DNA from: Amaranthus tricolor
Lineage: Eukaryota; Streptophyta; Magnoliopsida; Caryophyllales; Amaranthaceae
NCBI RefSeq assembly: GCF_026212465.1
Contig: NC_080058.1
Location: 17,096,636-17,160,635, forward strand
Reading direction: 5' to 3'
Length of the DNA stretch: 64,000 nucleotides
Below are positions 22,221-33,392 of the stretch, one piece after another. The position numbers and the translations under genes are program-made. How positions within the stretch are numbered: the first letter of the stretch is position 1; each line of letters opens with the position of its first letter. Under the pieces are notes generated by a model that worked only from the letters and a program-made list of their open reading frames with translations, did not search any database and had not been told where the DNA came from.

Positions 22221-24035
22221 ATGTTGAAGATGAACGAACGCATGGAAGAAGGGTACTCTACGCAAAGGCCACCCATGTTCGATGGAAAATTCTATACCTA
22301 CTGGAAAAATAGGATGGAAATTTTTATAAAGGCCGAAAATTACCAAGTATGGAGAGTAATTGAAATAGGAGATTTCGAAGTGACGACCATCAACTCCAAG
22401 AATGAATCAATTCCAAAACCAATCACTGAATATGAAAAGGAAGATTTTCAAAAGATGGAGATGAACGCTCTTGCTATCAAGTTGTTTTACTGTGGTCTCG
22501 GGCCAAATGAACATAATCGTATCATGTGTTGTAAAACGGCAAAGCAGATTTAGGACCTGCTGGAAGTTACCCATGAAGGTACCAGTGAAGTGAAGAGATC
22601 CAAGATTGACCTCCTAATGTCCAAATATGAAAGGTTTATTATGGAACCTAAGGAAAACATCCAAGAGATGTTTACCAGGTTCACCAACATTACAAACGAA
22701 CTTGTCTCTCTTTGCATGATTATTCCAGTTGATGAACAAGTCAGGAAAATACTGAGAAGTCTTCCACAAGATGAGCGCTGGAGAGCTAAGGTCACAGCCA
22801 TCCAGGAGTCCAAAGATTTCACCAAGTTCAATTTGGAAGAGCTGGCTGGTTCACTCATGACACATGAACTACATTTGGGAACATCTGAAAGTTCCCGAAA
22901 CAAAGGACTGGCTCTAGCAGCTGATGATAGTGAAAAATTAGAAGCTGGTGAAGAGGAAGCTGCTATGTTGGCACGTAAATTCAAAAAATTCTTCAGGAAC
23001 AGCAGATATAGAAACCAAAGAAATAATAAGGAAAGAGGAACTGCTAACTTGAAGACAAATTTTGAATGCCACAAATGTGGAAGTACTGATCACTTCATCA
23101 AAGATTGCCCTCTATGGAAGAATGAGAAGGGCAAAGCGAAGACAAGGGAAGCTGGAAGAATGCCAAAGAAGGGAAACTTCAGAACAGATTTTCGTAAAGC
23201 AATGATTGCAGCTTGGGGCGACACTGAAAGCGAAGCTAAAACTGAAGTTCTAGTAGAGGAAGAAACTGCAAATCTGTGTCTCATGGCATCTCATGAAGAG
23301 ACTAAGGAAAGAGAGGTAATGTCTTCAAGTTCTACTCCTAAACATCTATTCAGTTTAAGTAAGGATAAATTAATTAAGTTATTTTTGGAAACACAAAAGA
23401 AGTTGGAAGAAAAAACAGCTAAGTGTCTCCAAATTGAGAAAGACCTTAAGTTAAGTAAAGATCACATCTCATACTTAAATACTTTTAGGATCGATGTGCA
23501 AAGTAGATTTTTTGATTTGTTAGATAAGAATGTTATTTTAAAAGAGCAATTAGAGAAAATAAAGCAGGAATTCATCATTTTTAACATTGAAAAGAATCAA
23601 AACAAATTGCTAGAATTAAAATGGGATGAAAATGATAAATCCACTCATGTGTTTAGCATGGAATTTCAAGAAATGAAATTAAAATTAGAATTATGTGAAA
23701 GGGAAAATAAGTATCTAAAAGATCAACTTAATTTAAAAGGAAAAGGGAAAATCAATGAAGTTCCCAAATGGATTCTAAATGCTAAACCAAAGAGTAAAGA
23801 AGGTCTAGGTTATGTTAAAAATGATAAAAAGAAAAAGGTCTATGTTGATCTCCCTAGTAGTAAAATATGTTCCTTTTGTGGCAAAACTGGACACCTGAAA
23901 AATCAATGTACAAAAAGGGAACGGCACCACATAGCAAATAAAATTCATGTCGAACAGTTATGGATCAAGAAATATGATTCATGTATAATCGACAAGGAAC
24001 CCAAGGATAACTGGGTTCCTAAACCTAACTCTTAA
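22221..24035 (+). pseudogene. gag: E2 gag (one nonsense codon)
   Basis: First ATG at 22221, about 55 nt after the primer site. Structural protein of the virus-like particle. The order is the PMFDGKFYTYW N-terminus, a UBN2-like helical domain, CCHC knuckle CHKCGSTDHFIKDC near 23070, a long charged coiled-coil region (about 23340-23740), and a second knuckle CSFCGKTGHLKNQC near 23870. A single Trp-to-stop TAG at 22551-22553 (E3 has TGG) breaks an otherwise continuous frame. It ends at TAA 24033-24035, a stop shared with E1 and E3, after which pol continues in the same frame. Confidence 0.9.
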
Positions 24036-24629
24036 TTTGCTGTGCAAGTTCAAGTGAGGGGGAACAACTCATGGTATCTCGACAGTGCGTGTTCCAAGCA
24101 CATGACGGGTGACAAATCTAAATTTCTCTCACTTGAAGCATATGATGAGGGAACTGTAACCTTCGGTGATAATATGAAGGGTGAGATAATCGCCAAAGGA
24201 AAGGTTGGAAGGTCAAGTTCCCATGCCATTGACAATGTATTTTTAGTCGAGAGTTTAAAACACAATCTTTTAAGTATTTCTCAATTTTGTGACAAAGGTA
24301 ACTCTGTTAAGTTTACTTCTGAACGATGCATAATTTCTAGGAACAACACAGGAAACCCTGTGCTTGAGGGAATCAGAAAAGGGAACACTTATGTTGTGGA
24401 CGTGGACACTGTTCCCAAAACCAGTCTAACGTGTTTAAGCGTTATAGAAGAAGACCCACTGCTTTGGCACAAGCATCTAGGTCATGCTAGCTATTCATTG
24501 ATTAACATTTTAAGATCAAAAGACCTAGTAAGAGGATTACCAGCAATAAAATTCCTCAAAAATGAAATTTGTGATCCTTATGCTAAAGGAAACAAGTGCG
24601 GTCATCCTTTAAATCAAAGTATCTGGTGA
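24036..24629 (+). pseudogene. pol: E2 pol part 1: protease and GAG-pre-integrase
   Basis: In frame with gag after the TAA. The protease motif reads Y-L-D-S-A-C-S-K-H-M; E1 and E3 have D-S-G-C, so this copy carries a Gly-to-Ala change at the active-site triad. LWHKHLGH supplies the two histidines of the integrase zinc finger, and the second cysteine is Tyr (codon 24579-24581). A 1-nt deletion near 24585-24600 (E3 has one more base there) shifts the frame into the next entry, so PR and IN are no longer in one polyprotein. Confidence 0.85.
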
Positions 24630-27262
24630 CTACCTCTAGACCATTAGAATTAATTCATATGGATCTATGTGGACCTATCAGAACACAAAGCCGTAGTGGC
24701 AAAAGATATGTGTTTGTCATAGTTGATGACTATAGTAGATTTACTTGGACCCTATTTTTAGTAAGCAAAGATGAAGCTTTTGATGAGTTTGTTTCTTTTG
24801 CTAACAAAATACAAAAATCTACCAATAATCTAATTGTTCACATAAGATCAGATCATGGCAAAGAATTTGAAAATTCAAATTTTATGAATTATTGTAATGA
24901 ACATGGTATAAATCACAATTTTTCCGCTCCTAGAACACCACAACAAAATGGAGTAGTAGAAAGGAAAAATAGAACCCTAGAAGAAATGGCTAGGACTATG
25001 TTTATTGCTAGTGATCTACCTAGAAATTTTTCGGCCGAGGCCGTCAATACTGCATGTTATACTTTGAATCGTGTATTAATAAGATCAATCACTTCCAAAA
25101 CACCCTATGAATTGCTTAAAGGTGTTAAACCAAATATTTCCTATTTTCGTGTGTTTGGATGCAAATGTTTTGTTCATGTAAATGGAAAACGAAATATAGG
25201 TAAATTTGATGAAAGAAGTGATGAAGCAGTATTTCTCGGTTATTTATCACATAGCAAAGCTTACAGAGTTTACAATAAGAGAACAATGTGCGTGGAGGAA
25301 TCCATTCACATAATCTTTGATGAAACTAACTTTTCAACAAGTGAACAGGAAATAAACAATGTCAAAATAGGTCTTGCAAATTTAGAAGATGATGAAGAAA
25401 TAAAGGTGCAAGATCAAGGAACAGCAGGTGAACATCCAATACAAGAAGATGAAGAAAAAACTGACCAAGAACTGCCAGCACAACTGGACCAGCAAACTAT
25501 TCCCAATACAGCTGTTCCCGCAGATAAGCAAAATGATCTAGTAGCTGAACAAAATGCCAATCACGCTGTTGAGCCAGAACATGCTACTGTTCCCTCAAGA
25601 GAATTTGTGCCCAAACCTTGGAAATATCAAAGTTATCATCCTCTTGATCTGATTATAAGTGATATGAATAAGAGAACACAAACCAGATCCCAACTGAGAA
25701 ACTTTTGTGCACATTTTGCGTTCCTATCATCACTTGAACCCAAAAATCACGAAGAAGCTCTAAAGGATTCCGAATGGATAGTAGCCATGCAAGATGAATT
25801 AAATGAATTTGAAAGAAACAAGGTATGGCACCTGGAACCCAAACCAAAACACAAGAAGGTAATTGGTTTGAAATGGGTATTTCGGAATAAGCTAGATGAG
25901 CATGGAATAATTGTAAGAAACAAAGCAAGACTCGTGGTCAAAGGGTATAATCAACAAGAAGGTATTGATTACACCGAGACATTCGCTCCGGTAGCAAGGT
26001 TAGAGGCTATTAGAATTTTAATTTCTTTTGCTGCATTTATGAACTTTAAGTTATATCAAATGGATGTGAAATGTGCTTTCTTCAATGGTTTTCTTGATGA
26101 AGAAGTTTTTGTTGAACAACCCCCAGGTTTTGAGAATACCTCTTGTCCTGATCATGTCTACAAGCTTGACAAAGCTTTATATGGCTTGAAGCAAGCTCCT
26201 AGGCAATGGTATGAAAGACTATCAAAGTTTTTGATTCAAAATAACTTTGTAAGAGGAAAAATTGACAAAACCTTATTCTTTAAGAATAAAGGTTATGATA
26301 TTTTAGTTGTTCAAATTTATGTTGATGATATTATCTTCGGTGCGACCAATTATTTGTTATGTAAAGAATTTGCCAACCTTATGGGCACAGAATTTGAAAT
26401 GAGCATGATGGGAGAATTAAATTTCTTCCTTGGTTTGCAAATTAAACAAACTGAAAATGGTATTTTTATTCATCAACAAAAATACATAAAAGAACTTCTT
26501 AAGAAGTATGGGCTAAACAACGCTAAAACCAACCATACACCCATGGCTACAAATGTTAGATTAGATGAAGACCTAAAAGGAACTAACGTAGATCAAATAA
26601 TGTATCGAGGCATGATAGGTTCCTTATTATATCTAACTGTAAGTAGACCCGATATTTCATTTAGTGTTGGTTTATGTGCTAGATTTCAGTCCAACCCCAA
26701 AGAATCACATCTCACAGCAGTAAAACGGATTTTAAGATATTTGAAGGAAACGGACGACTTGTCCCTATTTTATCCTAAAAGTGATGCTTATGATTTAAAA
26801 GGCTTCAGTGATGCAGATTATGCAGGTGATCTAGTTAATAGAAAAAGCACGTCAGGTATGACACAATTTCTTGGCTCATGTTTAGTTTCATCGAGTTCCA
26901 AGAAACAAAATACGGTTGCATTATCCACAGCCGATGCTGAATACGTAGCAGCGGCAACTTGCTGTTCCCAAATGCTCTGGATAAAACAGCAACTAAGAGA
27001 TTTTGGTATTAAAATTGAATGCATTCCTATTGATTGTGATAATACCAGTGCCATATGTATATCTAAAGATCCAGTGCATCACTCACGAGCTAAACATATA
27101 CATATTAGACATCATTTTCTTAAGGATAATGTCGAAACCAAAAATATTGTATTAAAGCATGTTAATACAAATGAACAAGTTGCAGATATTCTGACCAAAC
27201 CACTTCCAAGGGAACAATATGAAAAGATGAGATTGGAACTTGGTATGATCAAGCTCCACTAA
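24596..27262 (+). CDS. pol: E2 pol part 2: integrase, reverse transcriptase, RNase H (888 codons open)
   Basis: The longest open frame in the window. Integrase catalytic residues appear as D23 (HMDLCGP), D86 (SDHGKEF) and E122 (NGVVERKN), with 35 residues between D86 and E122 as expected for D,D35E. The integrase C-terminal part and an acidic linker (about 250-345) follow. RT starts near 385, with [13 protein letters not shown], the first catalytic Asp at about 490 (YQMDVKCAF), [12 protein letters not shown] and YVDD at 575-578. RNase H has D739 (SDADYAGD), E782 (DAEYVAA) and D813 (CDNTSAI), and [13 protein letters not shown] ends the copia C-terminus. The stretch has no independent start; the upstream frameshift and gag stop prevent normal expression. 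Confidence 0.95.
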   Translation: MRSSFKSKYLVTTSRPLELIHMDLCGPIRTQSRSGKRYVFVIVDDYSRFTWTLFLVSKDEAFDEFVSFANKIQKSTNNLIVHIRSDHGKEFENSNFMNYCNEHGINHNFSAPRTPQQNGVVERKNRTLEEMARTMFIASDLPRNFSAEAVNTACYTLNRVLIRSITSKTPYELLKGVKPNISYFRVFGCKCFVHVNGKRNIGKFDERSDEAVFLGYLSHSKAYRVYNKRTMCVEESIHIIFDETNFSTSEQEINNVKIGLANLEDDEEIKVQDQGTAGEHPIQEDEEKTDQELPAQLDQQTIPNTAVPADKQNDLVAEQNANHAVEPEHATVPSREFVPKPWKYQSYHPLDLIISDMNKRTQTRSQLRNFCAHFAFLSSLEPKNHEEALKDSEWIVAMQDELNEFERNKVWHLEPKPKHKKVIGLKWVFRNKLDEHGIIVRNKARLVVKGYNQQEGIDYTETFAPVARLEAIRILISFAAFMNFKLYQMDVKCAFFNGFLDEEVFVEQPPGFENTSCPDHVYKLDKALYGLKQAPRQWYERLSKFLIQNNFVRGKIDKTLFFKNKGYDILVVQIYVDDIIFGATNYLLCKEFANLMGTEFEMSMMGELNFFLGLQIKQTENGIFIHQQKYIKELLKKYGLNNAKTNHTPMATNVRLDEDLKGTNVDQIMYRGMIGSLLYLTVSRPDISFSVGLCARFQSNPKESHLTAVKRILRYLKETDDLSLFYPKSDAYDLKGFSDADYAGDLVNRKSTSGMTQFLGSCLVSSSSKKQNTVALSTADAEYVAAATCCSQMLWIKQQLRDFGIKIECIPIDCDNTSAICISKDPVHHSRAKHIHIRHHFLKDNVETKNIVLKHVNTNEQVADILTKPLPREQYEKMRLELGMIKLH

Positions 27263-27778
27263 AGTTGGTTGCATGAAATTCCCAAATGAAGCATCATGAG
27301 ATTGAAAAGGTCAGGAATCAACCTCAATATCTTGATTGAGAATCAATTATTGAATGGATCAGGTAAACACTTAATAAAGTTTGTACTATGAATGTCTTCT
27401 CGTTTGTATGTTGTTAAGTTGATCAGACCAAAGCAGTATGTTCGTTATTCTCTACATATAATATTTTATAATATCATAATTCATTCTTTTTATAATTTAA
27501 TATTTCATAATTTTGTTCTTCATTTTTATTATATAGTCAACATAAATCAAAAAAAAAATATGGGAAACGGTCTTCATTTTTTCAAATAATCCTTCCAAAT
27601 CAAAAGTAATGATGATGGCATTGATGAGATGGGACTTAAGGTAACCGTCATTTCAACCCTTTATTAAACTCTCAATCTTTTCAAAAGTACTCACGCTACT
27701 CACATTACTCACGCTTTCTCAATTCTTCCTCAAGAAACCGTTCTCCTTCTTTTCTCTCAACCTTTTCAAAAGTTCAAA
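27263..27778 (+). other. E2 pol-to-additional-ORF spacer
   Basis: 516 bp non-coding; the E3 counterpart is 529 bp. Just before the ATG at 27779 lies a CT-rich leader (TTCTCCTTCTTTTCTCTCAACC). A splice or internal promoter signal is possible but not evident. Confidence 0.5.
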
Positions 27779-29464
27779 ATGAAAACCCCAAGATCTTCAA
27801 AATCAGGCCAGAAAACCCCTAAATCCCGTACACATACCCAGCCAAAACCTCTAAAAGTGGTTCATCCTCCACCATTACTGGATGCTGCACCACCCACAAC
27901 CACGGAAACCACAAAAGAATCACCCAAACATACTACTGAACCTACCAATACCAAACGCAAGATTTCAAGTGGTTCATCCTCCAAAGTAGTCAAACGTTCG
28001 AAGCATAGTGACCCTAATAGTGCTGAAGAAATCTCAAAAGAAATGTCTGTTGGTTTCGGACTCGACAAATACTGGTATGACTCTACCCATTCTCCTCAAC
28101 TGCATGACATTTTGCAACATCAATAATGGGAAGTTTTGATGTCAAATTTTAGTTGCAATTCCATTTTTCCAAATCTTATGGGAGAATTTATTTCAAATTT
28201 CTCAAATGATTGTGAGATGTGTTCTGGTACCGTCAAGAACATCAAAATAGAATTTAATAGTGCATTGCTGGGGGAATGGTTTAATGTTCCTAATGTTGGG
28301 TTTGATACTTACTACGTTGGTTCAAAAATAGTATTTTCTAGGATAAATGAAAAAACGATTTAAAAATATTTAGGGATTGAGCAAAGAAAAGGGAAAATAA
28401 GCCATAACATTTTGAATCCTCTACATAAAGTACTGTACAATATTGCACGAAGATTTATTTTGCCAAGATACTCCAAAAGGAGTGAAGTAAGTTTACGTGA
28501 TGCTACATTGAATTACTGCATGGCAAATCACATAAAGATAAATTTTCCATCTTTGATGATATCTCATTTGTTTGATTGTATTGAGAAGAAAAATTTTGTT
28601 GGTTATGGAGGATTGCTGACCTGGATTTTCAGAAAATTTGATGTCCCTTTGGAAGGGTTGGAGTTCCCAATGGGACCCAACATGAAGATAGGTGCAAAGT
28701 GTTTACAAAATTTGCACATAAAATTAACTGATGAAGGGCTGTTAATACATTATTTAGAGGAGGAAGTTGAAGTTGGTTCTAAAGAAGAAGAGGTTGAAAA
28801 AGAAGAGGAAAAATTGAGGGAAGAAGAACAGGAAGAAAAAGAGGAAAAGCAGCAAGGACCTGTTCCCACTGATAATATTGAAACAGAAGAAAAAGGGGAA
28901 CAGGATGGAGAAGCTAGTAAGGGGTAAGCAGAACAGGAAGGAGTAGATGCTTATTACAATCTCTGTAATGATTCAAGTGATGAAGAGACTGTGATAGCAT
29001 TGAGGAGAAAGGCTAAATCTGTTCAGAGGAAGAGTAGGAGGTTAGCCTCGAAACGTAAGGCTACAATGGTTGATGATACCACATTTGAGACTATGCCTGA
29101 GTCTACATCCAATAAACCTCCCTCTCCCAAGCCAAACACATCATCACCACATCATACTCCATCATCACCACATCACAATCCATCACCACCTCAATCTCCT
29201 ATTCACTTTACAACACCACCATCTCAGTCTTCACCAGGTGATGGTTGTGCTAATCCTGATTCTGTTCCTGCAGCTTTTTCAATCCTCATTCTCTCCAAGC
29301 TTCTTGACCTACAGTCTCATTTCATTGCTTTTCAAGACGAAGTTCGAGTCACACTTGCTTCAATTGTTGATCAGCTTAACCAGATGGAGAGCCGTCTTGG
29401 TGCCAAGCTGGACACAGTGGAAGTACAGACTGAGTTCATCGATGAAGAAGAGACTGCTCCCTGA
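27779..29464 (+). pseudogene. E2 additional ORF downstream of pol (env position), three nonsense codons
   Basis: A single reading frame of 562 codons, interrupted only by TAA at 28124, 28361 and 28925; there are no frameshifts. Layout: Lys/Pro/Ser-rich basic N-terminus, then a globular region with GEWFNVP and LYNIARRFILPR…SEVSLRDATL, then a Glu-rich segment, a Lys/Arg cluster (RKSRRLASKRK), a Pro-rich stretch and a C-terminal heptad-like region ending EEETAP. It aligns along its length with the E3 copy. No signal peptide or membrane segment is visible, so it is not a typical envelope. The globular part recalls the 'putative plant transposon protein' domain, from memory and unverified. Confidence 0.8.
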
Positions 29465-29737
29465 TTCTTCTTCCCATGTTATTAATGATTTGTTGGCTGT
29501 AACACTAATCAAACAATTTCACTTTTCTTTGTACCATCTGGAGTACAAGTTTGTATTTGAACAACTGCTACATTTCTTTCTTTTGTTTTTATTTCTGGTC
29601 TGTGATGACTAACACTATGCAGATTTGATTGCTTTTTATGGTGCTTACTTTCATTATTGTTTCTTGCTTTCATCACTGACAAATCTATATGGTTTGTGCT
29701 GAGGTTTGATAACTCCATATTCTTTTTGATTGATGAC

Positions 29738-29750
29738 AAAAGGGGGAAGA
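29738..29750 (+). other. E2 upstream polypurine tract
   Basis: AAAAGGGGGAAGA, about 460 bp before the 3' LTR. The E3 counterpart is at 58194-58207. Extra polypurine tracts upstream of the 3' LTR are a described feature of Sireviruses. Confidence 0.7.
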
Positions 29751-30195
29751 TTATGCACAAACTTAAGGAGAGCTGTGAATACACAGTACATATCTTGATT
29801 GATTTATATTGTTTATTTATATTGTTTTTTATGGAAGTTAATGTGTTGTGTGTGCTGTGTTTATGTTAGCTTAAAATCTGATCATCTGTGTTGATATTAA
29901 GTTCTTATGGATATTTTGATTAATTGTTTTGATTAATTGTTTTAAAGTTGTTTCTTTGTTTCTCTTGAAAATACTTAATAATTTATGTTTTAGTCAATTT
30001 TTGTTTTATTTTAATTATTTTTTGAAATTTTTAAAACATATTTGATATTATGTTTTTATAGAGTAAGTTGGTTCAAGATATGCTTGGTAAATTATATTAA
30101 CTAAGTTAAGAAGAGTTGTTTTAATCTCTAACATGCTCTTCAACATTTGCTTTACTCTAGTATACTTAAGTTTGTTTATAAAGTTTGTCATCATC

Positions 30196-30209
30196 AAAAA
30201 GGGGGAATT
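30196..30209 (+). other. E2 polypurine tract at the 3' LTR
   Basis: AAAAAGGGGGAATT directly abuts the 3' LTR start and primes plus-strand DNA synthesis in LTR elements. Confidence 0.9.
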
Positions 30210-31394
30210 TGTTGGCTCTTAAGGTTTTGATGATGACTTCACTTTTAAATAAACAAACATATTTTAGAGATTGTTTTGTAGGTGAATATCCGATTTTGTG
30301 AAATCGTTGATGAAGCCTATGACTTGGTTCGTGGAAGTTGTACGTGTCTTAAAATATTCAAGAAGTTAGATAAGTGCTTAGGAAGTTAAAGGTTGACAGA
30401 CGGTCTACTGTTCCTAAAATGAATAATCTAACAGAAGTTGAAGCTGGAGACAGTACGCTGCTCCTACGTAGCAGGTTTGGAGAAAATCATCGACTGAAAA
30501 ATTGCAGTTATTTTATTATTCTGTTTTTAGTTGATGTAAACGATTAAATCTTAAATTAGTTACTTAAATTAATTAGTAAGTTAATTGGCTAAACTATTTT
30601 TAGGTTATCTAAAAATAGCCTAAGACTTTTTCTTCTTAAGATTAAGATCTCCTATTTTTTAGGATCTTGTGCTTTTAATTCTTATGTTGTTTTTAGCTTG
30701 AGGAAACCGCTTTTCTCTTTGAGCAAATTACAGCCGGACATTTATTTATTGGCAATTCCACTACCTTTTGTTTTGAGAACGTGGATGATAGTGGGAGGTG
30801 TGTCTAAGGTAACTGCTGGCTGTTCCCACTATAAATAGGAGGAACTTTGCTCAAACCGTGAATCCATCCAAGAGTGTCATTAAAGGGAGATCATTTAAGA
30901 AAAATATTTTCTGTTTTTAAATGCCAATTAATTTATTATATTTTTCTTAAGTAATTATTTTAATTTTTATCTTCTTGAGAATTGGCCTTGTAAGGGTTAT
31001 TGAGTGATTTGTTGTAATTAGACTCATGAGAAGTCTAAGGGAATAGAGAAGTGAAACGTGAGAAGAGAAAGAGAAGGAGAAAGTAGAGAAAGAGAATTAG
31101 GCCTAGAGTAGAGAAGCTTCAAGTGAAGCAAACTGTTTTATGTAATTGTTTTTGATTGCCTAAAACATAGTGAGAATTTTGAAATGCCGGGGGGTCGTGG
31201 TTTTCCTTCTTATTAGGCCAAGAAGGTTTCCACGTAAAATCTTTGTCTCCTTTTTATCTCTTGCTTTTTAAGTTTAAGCTTTATTTTGATTGTTAAAATT
31301 CCGCAAATTAGAAGAAAAACTAAGTAAAGCTAGATACACAACAATTCACCCCCCCCCCTCTTGTTGCATTCGACCATCTTCGTGTATTTCAACA
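30210..31394 (+). repeat. E2 3' LTR
   Basis: 1185 bp, nearly identical to the 5' LTR. Differences counted by eye are 8 substitutions (for example at 30376, 30461, 31180 and 31194), one missing T and a longer C-run near 31350. TATA box at 30830-30837. Confidence 0.95.
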
Positions 31395-31399
31395 TAATT
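31395..31399. repeat. E2 target-site duplication TAATT (right)
   Basis: Identical to 20964-20968. Confidence 0.95.
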
Positions 31400-31751
31400 C
31401 ATCATTTTTAATTAACTTGAAATAAAAAAAACATTAAATCTTTTCCTCTACAAAATTCTTCTTAGAGTAGTGTTTTTATCATAGTATCAAAGCCAACGAT
31501 ATAATCCGATGAACAGTAATTCCGTTTTCCATTGCCCTTTTCCATTCCTTTTTTAAAGCTTTTCCTATATTTGTTGGAATATTATCTCAATAAAGAGTAG
31601 TATGAAATGTAATAGCCTTTTTTGATAATTAACATACAGCTATCTTGTTGATGGGGTATTTAGATTTTTAAGCCTCAAACTCAGGATCATAGCGGTTTGG
31701 AGGGACTGCTCTTATACTTCTTGGATGTAATTAGGATATTTTACCATTGTA

Positions 31752-31980
31752 GGAAGTAATTTGGTTACTTGCAAGAGTAAGAAACAAAAGGTTGTAGCTT
31801 TATCAAGAGTTGAAGTTGACTTCAAAGGTATTTCTAAAGGAATAACTGAAGCATTGTGCCTCCTGAAACTGTTAGCAGAATTAGGATGTCCTTAAACAAA
31901 ACCATGTCGCCTTTGTTGTGACAATTGAACTGCAATTCAATTTAATCAACCCCTCCAAATTATTGTAAATAAACTTGATT
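31752..31980 (+). pseudogene. Copia RNase H fragment
   Basis: The conceptual protein shows LVTCKSKKQKVVALSRVEVDFKG, LKLLAELGCP and a decayed C-D-N-stop-T-A-I. These are the SKKQ…VALS…E and CDN…AI blocks of copia RNase H. Stops at 31892-31894 and about 31926 break it. It is not from E2 (different sequence) and stands alone without LTRs. Confidence 0.75.
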
Positions 31981-31994
31981 ACTAACATATTTAA

Positions 31995-32667
31995 ATGTTT
32001 GAATCAGTTGCGTACAGTGTTGAGTTTCAAAAGAGTGGTTTACCACATGCACACATTGTGTTGTTTCTACATCATGATTACAAAATCCCTCATACATCGG
32101 ATATTGCTAAAATAATTTTAGCAGAGATTCCACATTGGGAGGAGAATGAGGAACTTTACAACATAGTATGTGACAATATGATGCATGGCCCGTGTGGTAA
32201 TGCAAATTTAATCTCTCCATGTATGCAAGAGGGAAAATGTACAAAAAATGATCCATAAAGGAAAATCAGGGAAACGACGGTTGATGAAGAAGGGTTTCTA
32301 ATATACCGAAAGCGAGACACCAGAGCAAGTTTTGAAAAAAATGGTGTTCACTTGGACAATAGCCATATTGTTCCTTATAACATGAAACTTTTGTTGAAGT
32401 ACAAAGCACATATAAACATTGAGTGGTGCAACCAGTCCAGAGCAATCAAATATCTCTTCAAATACATCAACAAAGGAAATGATAGAGTAACTACCAAGTT
32501 TACTCGAAAAAACTCCGAAAATAATTACCCAAATACAATCGATGAAATTCAACAATACTAAGATTGTCATTACGTTTCAGCATGTGAGGACGTTTGGATA
32601 ATTTTCGGGATTGAACTACACTACAAAATCCCTCCGGTTGAACTATTGAGCTTTCATTTACCTGGAG
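31995..32667 (+). pseudogene. Helitron Rep-domain (Helitron_like_N) fragment
   Basis: One reading frame with TAA at 32256 and 32559. It shows EFQKSGLPHAHIVLFL, which contains the H-x-H of the HUH replication initiator, then MMHGPCGN…CMQEGKCTKNDP, IVPYNMKLLLKYKAHIN, AIKYLFKYINKGNDR, DEIQQY, ACEDVW and FHLPG. These are in the order of plant Helitron Rep proteins. The catalytic tyrosine region (…KYINKG) is partly present. It stops at 32667, where a TGTAACACCCC sequence begins. It is probably the continuation of the fragment at 15145-15480. Confidence 0.85.
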
Positions 32668-33033
32668 TGTAACACCCCTAATTTTTATAAATATAATTAC
32701 AATAAGACTTAAATAATATCTAATAGTAACGAAAGGTAAAAATAGGGTGTCCGCCACACTCAAATAGTGTAAGGCGTCAAACAACATTTAAAACTCATAT
32801 AGTTTAAATAAAATAAATCTTCTAATACTAATTTATCTAAATACACTCATGACGTATGAAACATAATATACTTTTATTAGGATTTTTTTTGTTATTTATA
32901 CAATTGGTTACTTAAATACATTGATTAATTCTAATTTGATTCAGGTTATGACATATTTTTTATGAAAATAATTACTTTTTTCGTTTAAAATTTTATAAAA
33001 CAATTTAACATATTTTTATGTTATATTTGGTTT

Positions 33034-33205
<172 letters not shown>

Positions 33206-33379
33206 CTTAAATTTACACAATAATCTATGCGCACAATGCAAAATTTGATAAAAATCATACAGTGTATGTAGTGTATACAACTATTCAGATTGAAATAAAA
33301 CATAACTACATTGTGAAATTTACTTCTTAAAATTTTAATTTCTTAGTTTATGCAAATATGTCGGAGAATTTAATAAAGT

Positions 33380-33392
33380 CGTGCATCGCACG
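33380..33392 (+). other. Candidate Helitron 3'-end hairpin
   Basis: CGTGC, ATC loop, GCACG. Plant Helitrons often end with a CGTGC(A)…GCACG hairpin about 10 nt before CTRR. Here CTATCTAC follows at the right distance, not a clean CTRR, so this is a weak call. It lies about 700 bp after the Helitron Rep fragment on the same strand. Confidence 0.35.

Larger units (their letters stand above)
20969..31394 (+). mobile_element. E2: structurally complete Sirevirus-type copia retrotransposon, 10.4 kb
   Basis: Flanked by a perfect TAATT duplication (20964-20968 and 31395-31399). The order is 5' LTR, tRNA-iMet-type primer site, gag, pol (PR-IN-RT-RH), an additional ORF, polypurine tracts and 3' LTR. 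Comparing the LTRs by eye I count 8 substitutions and 2 small indels over about 1.18 kb (~0.7%), so the insertion is recent. Size, long LTR, two gag CCHC knuckles with a coiled coil between them, an ORF downstream of pol and more than one polypurine tract all fit Sireviruses. Gag has one nonsense codon, pol one frameshift and the additional ORF three nonsense codons. Confidence 0.95.

Noticed and set aside
22550..23074. 174-codon antisense frame over E2 gag, and similar antisense frames at 25653, 54055, 55416 and 57537
   Set aside because: They mirror the sense codons of gag, pol or the additional ORF, and have no independent features.
27392..27589. Small frame between pol and the additional ORF in E2
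   Set aside because: Not conserved in E3 at the same place; AT-rich random open stretch.
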